48,490 nucleotides of DNA. Source: an uncultured Roseburia sp. Lineage in GTDB: Bacteria; Bacillota; Clostridia; Lachnospirales; Lachnospiraceae. Positions 23,457 through 31,696 of this stretch are shown here, piece after piece. Position 1 is the first letter of the stretch; every line of letters begins with the position of its first letter. A model generated the notes under the pieces. That model did no database searches. It saw nothing but the letters and a program-made list of their open reading frames with translations, and was not told the DNA's origin. Position numbers and translations under genes: made by a program. The stretch is from positions 11,108 through 59,597 of the forward strand of contig CAJUNX010000026.1 of NCBI GenBank assembly GCA_910587865.1, given 5' to 3'.

Positions 23457-24404
23457 CTAAAAAATCGCATTTTCTTTGCTGCATTTCCGTACAATCGCAT
23501 TGGAAAGCATCACCAGCACAAACCCGACCACGGACTGGAAGACGCCGGCTGCCGAGGATTTCCCGATTCCTCCTGCCGAGATCAGCGCCCGGTATACATA
23601 GGTATCGATCGTGTTCGTCACACTGTAGAGCGCCCCGGAATTCTGCGGGACCTGGTAAAACAATCCGAAATCGGAGTTAAAGATATGTCCCACATTTAAG
23701 AGCAGCAGCGTGATCACGGAGGGCACCAGCTCCGGCAGCGTCACGTAACGGATCTGTTTCCATTTCGAGGCCCCGTCCAGCTTCGCCGACTCGTACAGCG
23801 CCGGATCGATCCCCGCAATCCCTGCAATATAGATCAGGCACCCGTACCCCACACCCTTCCACACGTGCACAAAGCACAGGATAAAGGGCCAGTACTGCGG
23901 CGACGAATACCACTGGATCTCCTCCCGCCCCATGGCGCCGAGAATCGAATTAAACATGCCGTTCTCCACGGACAGAAACGCATACACAATGTAGCTGACG
24001 ATGACGATGGAGATCAGAAACGGCAGCAGGATGGCGCTCTGGTACAGCTTTTTTAATTTTTTGTGATACACGTCCGTGATCAGGATCGCCAGCACAATGC
24101 CAAAGAACATATCCAGGAAAATAAACGCGATATTGTAAAGCAGCGTATTCCGGATCAGGATCGACGCATCGTTGCGGAACAGGTAGACAAAATTGGACAG
24201 CCCGGTCCACTCGCTCCCCCAGATCCCCTTCTGCGCCGAATATTTCTTAAATGCCACGATGATCCCTGTCATTGGAATATAATTGTTGATCAGGATGTAT
24301 ACCATTCCCGGCAGAAGCATCGCATACAGCGGCAGGGAACGTACGATCCGCTTTCGCATCTGAGTTTTATGTTTCAATGCCGTCTCCCACCTTTCTTTTA
24401 ACAC
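23457..24404 (-). CDS. Sugar ABC transporter permease (LplB type)
   Basis: A 315-residue permease with six membrane segments. The first is LYAMLLPGMVYILINNYIPM, characteristic of LplB. The EAA loop ESAKLDGASKWKQIRYVTLPEL (about 203-224) contacts the ATPase. The C terminus VVGFVLVMLSNAIVRK completes the family pattern. Start choice is open: GTG 24404 overlaps the end of the microprotein gene, while a TTG nine codons later (24377) is better spaced from AAGGTGGGAG. Overlap with the preceding small gene suggests translational coupling. It pairs with the LplC-type permease downstream. Confidence 0.92.
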   Translation of the reverse strand: MLKERWETALKHKTQMRKRIVRSLPLYAMLLPGMVYILINNYIPMTGIIVAFKKYSAQKGIWGSEWTGLSNFVYLFRNDASILIRNTLLYNIAFIFLDMFFGIVLAILITDVYHKKLKKLYQSAILLPFLISIVIVSYIVYAFLSVENGMFNSILGAMGREEIQWYSSPQYWPFILCFVHVWKGVGYGCLIYIAGIAGIDPALYESAKLDGASKWKQIRYVTLPELVPSVITLLLLNVGHIFNSDFGLFYQVPQNSGALYSVTNTIDTYVYRALISAGGIGKSSAAGVFQSVVGFVLVMLSNAIVRKCSKENAIF

Positions 24405-24535
24405 TGTTTCTCATTTTTGCCCGACATTTTTAACAGTACCGATAAAATATGACATTCCAGCAGAACCATACCGGCCATTACTGACCGGTATGTAATTTCC
24501 GCATTCCGTAATTCTCTTTCACTCATCGGAATCAT
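24398..24535 (-). CDS. 45-residue microprotein inside the sugar-transport operon
   Basis: Not recognised. A short ORF between the binding-protein and LplB-type genes, with a textbook AAGGAG six bases before its ATG (24535). Its stop overlaps the GTG of the permease. The product starts MIPMSERELRNAEITYRS and continues with a hydrophobic stretch (VMAGMVLLECHILSVLL, residues 19-35) before a short basic tail KMSGKNEKQC. It could be a single-pass membrane peptide or an amphipathic helix. Its placement in a transporter operon suggests a small accessory or regulatory subunit, or a translational coupling leader. It is too short for most gene finders. Confidence 0.6.
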   Translation of the reverse strand: MIPMSERELRNAEITYRSVMAGMVLLECHILSVLLKMSGKNEKQC

Positions 24536-24548
24536 GTTTTTCTCCTTA

Positions 24549-26129
24549 TTACTGCTCCGCCAGCCAGGCATCCAGCTGCTCCTGCTTCGCGTCGATAATA
24601 TCCTGCAGGCCCGCGTCATACAGCGCTTTGTTGAACTCCTCGATGGCCGGCCCCGGCTCCACGGATCCCGTGGTGATCTGTCCGATATACTGGCTTAATA
24701 CATCCGTCGTGGCCGCCACCTGATCCGCAACCATGGTCAGATCCGCGTTAAACCCAAATGCCTTTGACACAATGGCGTTTCCGTCCACCTCGGCATATAC
24801 ATCAAAAATATCCGCATCGTTTCCTGCCCACACATGGCTGTTAAACTGATTTGGCATGATATATCCCATATTATGGTGATAACCGCAGCTCTCCGCCGTC
24901 ATCCCCTCCGGGAAATCCGCCGTGCCGTCCTCCTGCTCCACCCAGTGAACGCCTTCCACGCCCCAGTTTAACAGGTCATTGGCTTCCTTCGTCTCGTGGA
25001 TCCAGTTTAACAGGGTCATGGCCTTCTCCGGATTCGGGCATCCGGATCCGATACAGTAATTGATGGCGTTGATACCGCCCGATGTCATTACATTTGTATT
25101 CACCGGCACGATCGTGGTATCATATCCGGTCTGGTCATCCTTTTCCTGTTTGGTATTCGGCTTGCTGTTTGTCATATAAGAAAACAGATTGCCGGCTCTC
25201 ATCTGCGCTTCGCCGCTGTCCGAACAGGTCGCCATATCCTTCGCCACATACCCTTTCTGATACCAGTCACGTACCATCTCCACCAGTTCCCGGAATTCGT
25301 CCGACTCATAATAGTTTGTTACCGTGGTGGTCTGTCCGTAATTTTCCAGCACTCCTGTGCCGCACACCTGACCCAGGCCGTCAAAGCTCACCGACTGCCC
25401 CGCCGGCGTTGCCGCGCCTGATCCATTGCAGGAACCGCCGAACATGATCATATCCGGATAGACCGCCTGCACCTTCCCGTAAGCCGCCGTGATATCATCA
25501 TAGGTTTTAACACTTTCCGGGTCAATCCCCGCCGCCTCAAGGCAGTCGGTCCGCATTACCATGGCGTTCGGCATGGTGCGTTCCTTCATGGTCGGAATCC
25601 CGTAGATGAAATCCCCGATGGAACAGCATGCGATGGTATCATCTCCGATGGTTTCCCTGATATAGGGCGCATATTCCAGGTACGGCGTGAGGTCAATCAG
25701 ATAATCCGATGCCACATAGGTACCGGCATTTCCGCCGAACATCGGGAACAGATCCACCTGCTCGCCCCCCGCCAGCATCAGCGGAAGCTGGCTGCCCCAG
25801 GTGCTGAAGGTCATGGGCATCAGCGTCACCTCCATATTCAGCTGCTCCCTGGTCAGCTCATTGAACCGCTCATTCACTAACTCCTGATCCTGGGAATCGG
25901 CTGAGACCACATAGACCAGCACCGCGTGATACATCGCACCGTCATCGGCATCAGAGGCACTTTTGTCCTCATTTCCCGCCGCGGCATCCTCCGTCGCGCT
26001 GCCGGCCGTCTGGCCCCCTGCGCCGCCGCCCCGGGTCTCATCCGTCGACCCGCCGTCTCCGCCGCATCCCGCCAGCATGCCAAGTGCAAGGATTCCTGAT
26101 ATGAATGCTGTCAGTACTCTTCGTTTCAT
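24549..26129 (-). CDS. Extracellular solute-binding lipoprotein of the sugar ABC transporter
   Basis: A 526-residue lipoprotein. The signal peptide MKRRVLTAFISGILALGMLAG ends in an LAGC lipobox with Cys22 as the lipidated residue, followed by a Gly/Ser/Thr/Glu-rich tether of about 45 residues. The remainder is a family 1 type extracellular sugar-binding protein of the LplA kind, with Trp- and Tyr-rich segments (GYHHNMGYIMPNQFNSHVWAG) that likely stack on sugars. It delivers substrate to the LplB/LplC permeases encoded just downstream. GGGAGG precedes the ATG. No strong promoter is visible: a GATAAT -10 lies at the right distance but with a poor -35, as expected if the AraC-type regulator activates it. 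Confidence 0.93.
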   Translation of the reverse strand: MKRRVLTAFISGILALGMLAGCGGDGGSTDETRGGGAGGQTAGSATEDAAAGNEDKSASDADDGAMYHAVLVYVVSADSQDQELVNERFNELTREQLNMEVTLMPMTFSTWGSQLPLMLAGGEQVDLFPMFGGNAGTYVASDYLIDLTPYLEYAPYIRETIGDDTIACCSIGDFIYGIPTMKERTMPNAMVMRTDCLEAAGIDPESVKTYDDITAAYGKVQAVYPDMIMFGGSCNGSGAATPAGQSVSFDGLGQVCGTGVLENYGQTTTVTNYYESDEFRELVEMVRDWYQKGYVAKDMATCSDSGEAQMRAGNLFSYMTNSKPNTKQEKDDQTGYDTTIVPVNTNVMTSGGINAINYCIGSGCPNPEKAMTLLNWIHETKEANDLLNWGVEGVHWVEQEDGTADFPEGMTAESCGYHHNMGYIMPNQFNSHVWAGNDADIFDVYAEVDGNAIVSKAFGFNADLTMVADQVAATTDVLSQYIGQITTGSVEPGPAIEEFNKALYDAGLQDIIDAKQEQLDAWLAEQ

Positions 26130-26231
26130 ACGTTACCTCCCTCGTAGGTTTGATACTGCTATTATCATCTCTTTGCGCGATGATTTCTTGCACTTTTTTC
26201 ATTTTTTCTGTCACTTTTTCAAACATTTCAC

Positions 26232-26273
26232 AAAAAAGCCCCGTCCCTTCCGTTCGGAAGAAACGAGGCTTTT
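26232..26273 (-). terminator. Terminator of the GH3 gene
   Basis: On the minus strand AAAAGCC pairs with GGCTTTT, and CTTCCG/CGGAAG forms the inner stem, ending in six T. It separates the GH3 gene (ending 26310) from the transporter operon. Confidence 0.9.
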
Positions 26274-26309
26274 CTATGTGATATGAATTTTACTATCTGA
26301 GCGCTGCCC

Positions 26310-28094
26310 TTACCGGTGCGTATCCCACAGTCCGCAGTACGAATCCACCGGATCCTCACCCTTAAAGGCGTCTTTTCCTGTCATCAGCTTATCCACAAGC
26401 GCATCCAGTGTCTGATCCGCGCTGTCGTAGGTATTGATGTAGGTTCTTGCCTGCGGGATGTCAGCCAGCACGAACGGCTGATTGCATCCGACTACAATAA
26501 CCGGAAGTTCAAAGACATACCACGGGATCTCACCGCCGCCCTTGCTCATACCGAAGCCCGGTCTTGCCACCGGCTGGAAACCGCCCGGGATGTCGACTAA
26601 GGTAATGATCAGATCCTGATTGCCGACAAACTCTTTGATCTCGGTCTTTCCGGCAAAATACATATTGATATCCATCTTGCCGCCTTCTTTGGCCTGCTTC
26701 GCCATCTTGTCAAGCGGGCTCTCGTAGATAAATGCGTCAAAGCCCTTCGCGATCAGCTTGTCGCGCAGCGACTCCGCCGGGCTCTTCTTCCCGCCCATCA
26801 TGGATTTCATCATTGCGCCGATTCCGCCGGCCGAAAGTCCGCCGACCGAGACGATCATGATTTTCTTATAGCGATCCGGAATCACCGGGAGGACGTCTTC
26901 GTCTTTATATTTTACAAGTGTAATTCCCTTGTCCGAGATCTCCTTTGCCATCGCCTTGTGCTCCTCGCAGCCCACGATTTCCTGCATCACGGAAACAGGC
27001 GGCACGAGCTCGGTCTTCGCTTTTTTGTGAAGGCCCATGTGCGCTTTTAAGGCCAGGATGCGGTGCAGCGCATCGCTTAAGCGCTCTTCCGTAATCACAC
27101 CGCTGTCATAGCCCGCCATCATGCTCGCAAAATCCTCGTCCATCTCGTTGAAGAACAGGAACATGTCGACGCCCGCCGCGATCGTGCGCGGAAGCATCTC
27201 GCTGCGCTTCATACAGCAGGTCAGACCAACCATGTGAGAAGCGTCGGTAAGTACCATACCGTTAAATCCGAGCTTCTTTCTCAAAAGCCCCTCGATCAGC
27301 TCCGGAGAGAGCGTTGCCGGCATGATATCCTCATCCTTAATATCCGGATTGAAATGCTTCGTGTAGGCCGGCTGCATAATATGACCCGCCATGATCGCCT
27401 CAAGACCATTGTCGATCAGGTTCTGATACACTTTGCCGAACGATGCATCCCACTCCTCGCAGCTCATATCATTCACGCTGTTTGCCACGTGCTGATCACG
27501 GAAATCAAGGCCGTCGCCAGGGAAATGCTTTGCCGCACAGCAGAATCCGGGATTCTCATGCGCACCGTCCATGTAAGCTTTTGTCATCTCGCAGACACGG
27601 TCCACGTCATTTCCATAAGTACGCGTTCCGATCACCGGATTCTCCCAGTTGTAGAGAATATCGCTGACCGGCGCAAAGGAAAGGTTACAGCCGATCGCCG
27701 CAGCTTCCTTATTGGACATACGTCCCAGCTCATACGCATATTTTTTATCTCTCGTCGCACCGATTTTCACCTGCGGACCGATCATCGTGCCGTCGACGCA
27801 GGCACCGTTTCCGCCGTTCTCGGTGTTGCACGCAATAATCAGCGGAATTTTGCTGTTCTCCTGTAAGATGCGGTTCTGCTCATGAACCTCCGCCCCGGTC
27901 GCCGGATTGTAGCGGATTCCGCCGATGTGATACTGATTTACCGTCATCTTTAAGTAGTCTTCTTCTCTCGAAGAACCCATGTTAAAAAACAGCTGGCCGA
28001 TCTTCTCTTCCTTTGTCATACCGGCAATGGTATCCTCCACCCATTTGCAGTCCTCGTCAGACAGATAAAACGGCTTTGCTTTCATATCAACCAT
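26310..28094 (-). CDS. Glycoside hydrolase family 3 enzyme (NagZ-like barrel)
   Basis: A 594-residue cytoplasmic glycosidase. Residues 15-350 are the GH3 barrel with KHFPGDGLDFRDQH (189-202), whose Asp-x-His dyad (Asp200, His202) is the acid/base mark of the NagZ-like subgroup, and nucleophile Asp284 in MVLTDASHM. Residues 380-594 form an alpha/beta sandwich domain. The dyad implies a beta-N-acetylhexosaminidase or related activity rather than plain beta-glucosidase, though the family is broad. A glycine-rich MMGGKKSPAES loop lies in the second domain. The start follows AAGGGGGA. It is transcribed in the same direction as the hexuronate operon but behind that operon's terminator, and has its own terminator. 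Confidence 0.9.
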   Translation of the reverse strand: MVDMKAKPFYLSDEDCKWVEDTIAGMTKEEKIGQLFFNMGSSREEDYLKMTVNQYHIGGIRYNPATGAEVHEQNRILQENSKIPLIIACNTENGGNGACVDGTMIGPQVKIGATRDKKYAYELGRMSNKEAAAIGCNLSFAPVSDILYNWENPVIGTRTYGNDVDRVCEMTKAYMDGAHENPGFCCAAKHFPGDGLDFRDQHVANSVNDMSCEEWDASFGKVYQNLIDNGLEAIMAGHIMQPAYTKHFNPDIKDEDIMPATLSPELIEGLLRKKLGFNGMVLTDASHMVGLTCCMKRSEMLPRTIAAGVDMFLFFNEMDEDFASMMAGYDSGVITEERLSDALHRILALKAHMGLHKKAKTELVPPVSVMQEIVGCEEHKAMAKEISDKGITLVKYKDEDVLPVIPDRYKKIMIVSVGGLSAGGIGAMMKSMMGGKKSPAESLRDKLIAKGFDAFIYESPLDKMAKQAKEGGKMDINMYFAGKTEIKEFVGNQDLIITLVDIPGGFQPVARPGFGMSKGGGEIPWYVFELPVIVVGCNQPFVLADIPQARTYINTYDSADQTLDALVDKLMTGKDAFKGEDPVDSYCGLWDTHR

Positions 28095-28144
28095 AAAAAT
28101 ATCCCCCTTCTTTTAGTTTTTCCCCAAAACTTTACCCTCAGCCT

Positions 28145-28183
28145 AAAAATAGCGGGAAGCCACAGCCCCCTGCAGCTTCCCGC
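28145..28183 (-). terminator. Terminator of the hexuronate operon
   Basis: On the minus strand GCGGGAAGC pairs with GCTTCCCGC, with an inner CAG/CTG pair, followed by TATTTTT. Confidence 0.82.
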
Positions 28184-28220
28184 CGGCTTCGACATTCTTC
28201 TTCCTTATCTTCTTTTCGTC

Positions 28221-28400
28221 CCGTCCGGTTTCCCCAAACCGGACGGACACCATTCGTCTCTCTTCAGCTCCGCCATAACCGGCGCCGTTCTTTACGCTTC
28301 GCTCTCCCGCCATGGCTGACGCTGTTCGTCTCTCTTCATCCCGGCAATGGCAGACGCCGTCCGTCCCCCGAAGGACGGCGCCTCCCGTGAAAACGCTCCG
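28221..28400. repeat. Perfect hairpin followed by degenerate tandem repeats
   Basis: In the 306-bp gap between GH3 and HAD genes. Positions 28221-28246 form a perfect 11-bp stem (CCGTCCGGTTT/AAACCGGACGG) with loop CCCC. After it, TTCGTCTCTCTTCA occurs twice (near 28253 and 28326), and three related blocks of the form CCGCCATGGCTGACGCTGTTC (plus-strand, about 28266, 28308, 28343) follow one another with substitutions. No gene is seen. Confidence 0.55.
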
Positions 28401-29240
28401 CTACACTCCGAGATTCTTCTCAAACGCCGCGATCAGCTCCTCCTGATAGACATCGTCAAAGCTTCCCCCCAGAAGCTTCGGGAACGCCTCATCCATAAGA
28501 CGCTGCCAGCTCTCCCCTTCCTTTCCCACAAGGATCGGATAATACCTGACACCGTTTTTTGCCGCCGCATCGCGGTCGCCGGGCGCATCGCCGACCATCA
28601 GTACCTGTGTCGGCGCATAGCCTTTCTTTAACAGCTCGCCGATACAGTATGCCTTCGACCCGGCCTCCTGCGTCAGCAGCGCCTGACAGTCCTCCTTTAA
28701 TCCGTGCTTCTGCCACTCGGCCTCGACCGCCTCCTTGTTCGCGGAAGATACCGCCACGAGATCCGCGCTTTTGCACATCGCATCCATCGTCTGCTTCGCG
28801 TTCGGGAACGGCTTATCGTCCGCCGGAAGCCCGTGGATCGCACGGTTTGTGCGCACGCTCCAGAGCAGCGCCAGCTCAATGCACGGACTCTCACTCTTCT
28901 GTGTCAGGGCAAGAAGCGCCGGATTCGACAGCTCTTCGGCCTCCTTTGTCCATGTCACAAACTCGTCTAACCCTTCGGTGTGGCAAAGCCCCCTCTTTTC
29001 CACCTCCAGAAGCGCCATCGCAAGTCCTTTAAAACGATTGATTCCGCGCGTGATCGAGTAGAGATTGATGTGAAGCCAAAGCTCCATACACTCGTCAAAG
29101 TGATCGTCAAGCCCGTATGTCTTAATCCACTGCGGTCCGAAGCACTCCCGGTGTTTTACCTCCATCGTATCCATCGCGCAGCCGTCGCTGTCAATGCATA
29201 CGGCAAACTCTTTCGTCCTGTCAAAATCAAAATGATCCAT
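28401..29240 (-). CDS. HAD-superfamily phosphatase-like hydrolase
   Basis: A 279-residue HAD hydrolase. Motif I is CIDSDGCAMDTM with nucleophile Asp17 and acid Asp19, a helical cap of about 130 residues follows, and the last motif is VGDAPGDRDAAAKNG with the metal-binding acids. The start is ATG 29240, 4 bp after the SDR stop and behind AGGGG; the longer ORF is not supported. The Ser between the catalytic Asp residues is unusual but found in some sugar-phosphatase groups. As third gene of the hexuronate operon it may dephosphorylate a pathway intermediate or a stalled phospho-sugar acid. That role is inferred from position alone. Confidence 0.85.
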   Translation of the reverse strand: MDHFDFDRTKEFAVCIDSDGCAMDTMEVKHRECFGPQWIKTYGLDDHFDECMELWLHINLYSITRGINRFKGLAMALLEVEKRGLCHTEGLDEFVTWTKEAEELSNPALLALTQKSESPCIELALLWSVRTNRAIHGLPADDKPFPNAKQTMDAMCKSADLVAVSSANKEAVEAEWQKHGLKEDCQALLTQEAGSKAYCIGELLKKGYAPTQVLMVGDAPGDRDAAAKNGVRYYPILVGKEGESWQRLMDEAFPKLLGGSFDDVYQEELIAAFEKNLGV

Positions 29241-29244
29241 ATGT

Positions 29245-30090
29245 CTATACCCCTGAATATGCCGCAAATGCGCCGTCGATCGGGATGCATGCTCCGTTTA
29301 CAAAACCGCTGGCTTCCTCGGATGCCAGAAAGAGCACGGAACCGATCAGTTCCTCCACCTCTCCGAAACGATCCATCGGCGTGCCGGCTAAGATCTTGCC
29401 GGTTCTTGCGGTCGGTGTGCCGTCCTCATTAAACAGAAGCTTCGCATTCTGCTTTGTCGAGAAGAAGCCCGGTGCGATCGCGTTGCAGCGGATGCCGACC
29501 TTCGAGAAGTGAACCGCGAGCCACTCGGTGAAATTCGTGATCGCAGCCTTTGCCCCGGAATATGCCGGGATCTTCGTCAGCGGCGTGTAGGCGTTCATCG
29601 AGGAAATATTGATGATGCTCGCTCCCTTTTTGTTAATCATGTCAAGCGCAAATACCTGCGTCGGGATCAGCGTGCCCATGAAGTTTAAGCTGAACACAAA
29701 GGAAACGCCGTCCGCATCCAGATCAAAGAACGTCTTCATCTGTCCCAGATCCTCCGGGATGAAGTATTCGTCATCCGTCGTCGCCTTTGGATTGTTGCCG
29801 CCGGCTCCGTTGATCAAAATATCGCAGGTTCCGAAATCTTCTGCGATCAGATCTCTCGCCGCCTTTACGCTGTCCTTCTCAAGCACGTTGCACTTGTAGC
29901 CTTTTGCGATAAAGCCCTTCTGTGCGATCGCATCCGCGTTCTGCTTTGCCGCTTCCTCGTTTAAGTCAAGAAGCGCCACCTTTGCGCCCGTCATGGCCAT
30001 CGCCTCCGCGAGCACGGAGCAGATCACGCCGCCTGCGCCTGTCACAACAACAACTTTGTCCTTCAAATCAATCTGAAATGGTAATTTCAT
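29245..30090 (-). CDS. SDR oxidoreductase, probable D-mannonate oxidoreductase (fructuronate reductase)
   Basis: A 281-residue NAD(P)-dependent short-chain dehydrogenase. The cofactor loop is VTGAGGVICSVLAEA (about 16-30, a variant of TGxxxGIG), then NGAGG in the NNAG position, a catalytic Ser in NISSMNAYTP, and YSGAK with Tyr and Lys. The C-terminal HFSKVGIRCNAIAPGFF fits the group. AGGAGG lies 8 nt before ATG 30090. The placement between mannonate dehydratase and a HAD gene argues for interconversion of fructuronate and mannonate, a job done by SDR-type enzymes in several Firmicutes where the classical UxuB is absent. Activity is inferred from context; family membership is certain. Confidence 0.85.
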   Translation of the reverse strand: MKLPFQIDLKDKVVVVTGAGGVICSVLAEAMAMTGAKVALLDLNEEAAKQNADAIAQKGFIAKGYKCNVLEKDSVKAARDLIAEDFGTCDILINGAGGNNPKATTDDEYFIPEDLGQMKTFFDLDADGVSFVFSLNFMGTLIPTQVFALDMINKKGASIINISSMNAYTPLTKIPAYSGAKAAITNFTEWLAVHFSKVGIRCNAIAPGFFSTKQNAKLLFNEDGTPTARTGKILAGTPMDRFGEVEELIGSVLFLASEEASGFVNGACIPIDGAFAAYSGV

Positions 30091-30130
30091 CGTTTTTCCC
30101 TCCTGAAAGATTCTTAATAAAAGATATTTC

Positions 30131-30200
30131 CGTTCAGCCCGCGTCAGACGCGCTCCTTCATGCAGACATGATTCGCACGCTTCACAGAGGATGGCTGAAC
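30131..30200 (-). repeat. Intergenic palindromic element, dispersed repeat copy C
   Basis: Outer arms CGTTCAGCC (30131-30139) and GGCTGAAC (30193-30200) match those at 19072-19272. The 25-nt core (30152-30176) is closely related to the copies at 12832 and 19224. It lies between uxuA and the SDR gene within the operon. Confidence 0.8.
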
Positions 30201-30213
30201 CTTCTGTCATAAC

Positions 30214-31263
30214 TTACTTCGACGCCTTCTCCACTGCCTCCCACAGGCCGTTGATGTAGGTCGCGCCGAGTGCGCGGTCATACAGGCCGTAGCCGGCTCT
30301 TCCGGTCTCGCCCCAGATCATACGTCCGTGATCCGGTCTCACATATCCGGTAAATCCGTTGTCGTGCAGCGCCTTCACGATCTCATACATGTCAAGAGAT
30401 CCGCAGCAGGACAGATGCGCGCGCTCCTCAAAGCCGTTCTCAAGCACAGCCACATTCCGAAGGTGTGCAAAATGAATCCTGCCCATTCCCGCGTACTTCG
30501 CGGCCATCTTCACCACATCGTTTTTATTCGAGCAGCCGAGCGAGCCTGTGCACAGCGTGATGCCGTTGTGCGGGTCGTCCACCAGCTTTAAGAAACGGTC
30601 GATATTCTCCTCGCAGGTGATGATGCGCGGAAGTCCGAAGATACTCCAGCACGGATCATCCTCGTGGATCGCCATATTCACATCGCACTCCGCCGCCACC
30701 GGGATCACCTTCTGCAGGAAATACGCAAGGTTGTTCCACAGATCATCCTCGGACATCGCATTGTACTCCGCAACGACGCTCTTTAACTCTTCTCTCGTGT
30801 AGCTCGAATCCCAGCCCGGAAGCGTCAGGTCGCTGTCGCTCTCAAGCGGATTTACCGCGTCCACCTGCTCCTGATAGTAAACCAGAGACGTGGAGCCGTC
30901 CGGAAGCACATGATCCAGCTGTGTCCTCGTCCAGTCAAATACCGGCATAAAATTGTAGCAGATGCACTTCACGCCTGCTGCCGCCACACGACGGATATTC
31001 TCACAGTAATTTGCAATATACTGATCCCTGGCCGGCTTGCCGAGCTTGATATCCTCGTGTACCGGGATACTCTCGATCACCTCAAAATGAAGCCCGGCCT
31101 CCTCGACCTGCTTCTTTAACCCCGCAATGCTCTCCTCGCTCCACACTTCCCCGACCGGCACGTCGTACACTGCGGTAACGATGGAATGCATGCCCGGAAT
31201 CTGACGGATATTCTCCAGCGTCACCTTGTCGTCTTCCCCATACCAGCGAAACGATAATTTCAT
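30214..31263 (-). CDS. uxuA: Mannonate dehydratase
   Basis: Dehydrates D-mannonate to 2-keto-3-deoxygluconate in the glucuronate pathway. The 349-residue barrel starts MKLSFRWYGEDDKV, the standard UxuA opening. It contains IESIPVHEDIK, CYNFMPVFDWTRTQL and the metal-ligand regions MAIHEDDPCWSIFGLPRI, CTGSLG, HFAHLRNV and YVRPDHGRM. Length and motifs are complete. The start is ATG 31263 behind GGAGGAG; the ORF extension upstream is not supported. It is the first gene of an operon with the SDR oxidoreductase and HAD hydrolase. Its promoter carries a palindrome fitting the divergent GntR regulator. The product is converted through KDPG to pyruvate by the aldolase at 11848. Confidence 0.95.
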   Translation of the reverse strand: MKLSFRWYGEDDKVTLENIRQIPGMHSIVTAVYDVPVGEVWSEESIAGLKKQVEEAGLHFEVIESIPVHEDIKLGKPARDQYIANYCENIRRVAAAGVKCICYNFMPVFDWTRTQLDHVLPDGSTSLVYYQEQVDAVNPLESDSDLTLPGWDSSYTREELKSVVAEYNAMSEDDLWNNLAYFLQKVIPVAAECDVNMAIHEDDPCWSIFGLPRIITCEENIDRFLKLVDDPHNGITLCTGSLGCSNKNDVVKMAAKYAGMGRIHFAHLRNVAVLENGFEERAHLSCCGSLDMYEIVKALHDNGFTGYVRPDHGRMIWGETGRAGYGLYDRALGATYINGLWEAVEKASK

Positions 31264-31395
31264 CTTCTCTTCTCCTCCATTCCGGCAGTTTCCCGCCTGA
31301 TGCTCTCCGTACAAACACGCGCCATTCCCGCGCATCCGCTTGCATACATGAATGCATCCCGGTATTTTCCCCTGCAGCATTCATAATATATTTTG

Positions 31396-31424
31396 ACTAT
31401 ATCACGCTTGTATACAAGAGTCAA
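31396..31424 (-). promoter_or_regulatory. uxuA promoter with an operator in the spacer
   Basis: On the minus strand TTGACT (31424-31419), 17 bp, TATAGT (31401-31396). The spacer contains the perfect 12-bp palindrome CTTGTATACAAG (31407-31418). A TTGTATACAA core is a common GntR/FCD operator, so bound repressor would block polymerase directly. Confidence 0.82.
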
Positions 31425-31535
31425 CCCTTATTCTGCTTTTTACGTTTTGCACAGTTTACAAAAGTTTTTTTGTGCAGTTTGCACATGTTTTTCCCTTCCC
31501 CGAAAGCCGGTTTTCTTTTCCTTTTTCCATCCTTC

Positions 31536-31546
31536 CTGTATACAAG
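31536..31546. promoter_or_regulatory. Second copy of the TGTATACA operator
   Basis: CTGTATACAAG repeats the uxuA palindrome except for one base, about 130 bp away and 100 bp before the gntR promoter. Two such sites would allow looping. Between them are further small inverted repeats, such as GTGCA-GTT-TGCAC near 31471-31483. No gene is seen in 31264-31696. Confidence 0.6.
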
Positions 31547-31635
31547 CTCACAGTTCCGCCGCGGCGGCTCTGCTTTCCCCAGGGCACATTTTGCGTGGCA
31601 TGGCCGAATTTTTCCTCGCAAAACTTATAATTTCA

Positions 31636-31664
31636 TTGAAATTCTTCCCATAAAGAGATATAGT
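31636..31664 (+). promoter_or_regulatory. Promoter of the GntR/FCD regulator
   Basis: TTGAAA, 17 bp, TATAGT, about 32 bp before the ATG at 31697. Confidence 0.65.
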
Positions 31665-31696
31665 GTAAGATATCACAGACGATGCGAGGTTCCTCT

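Noticed and set aside
26038..26226. 62-residue ORF upstream of the binding-protein gene
   Set aside because: It overlaps the binding-protein start out of frame and lacks a ribosome site.
28221..28400. Short repeats as a CRISPR array
   Set aside because: Copies are degenerate, unevenly spaced and there are no unique spacers or cas genes.
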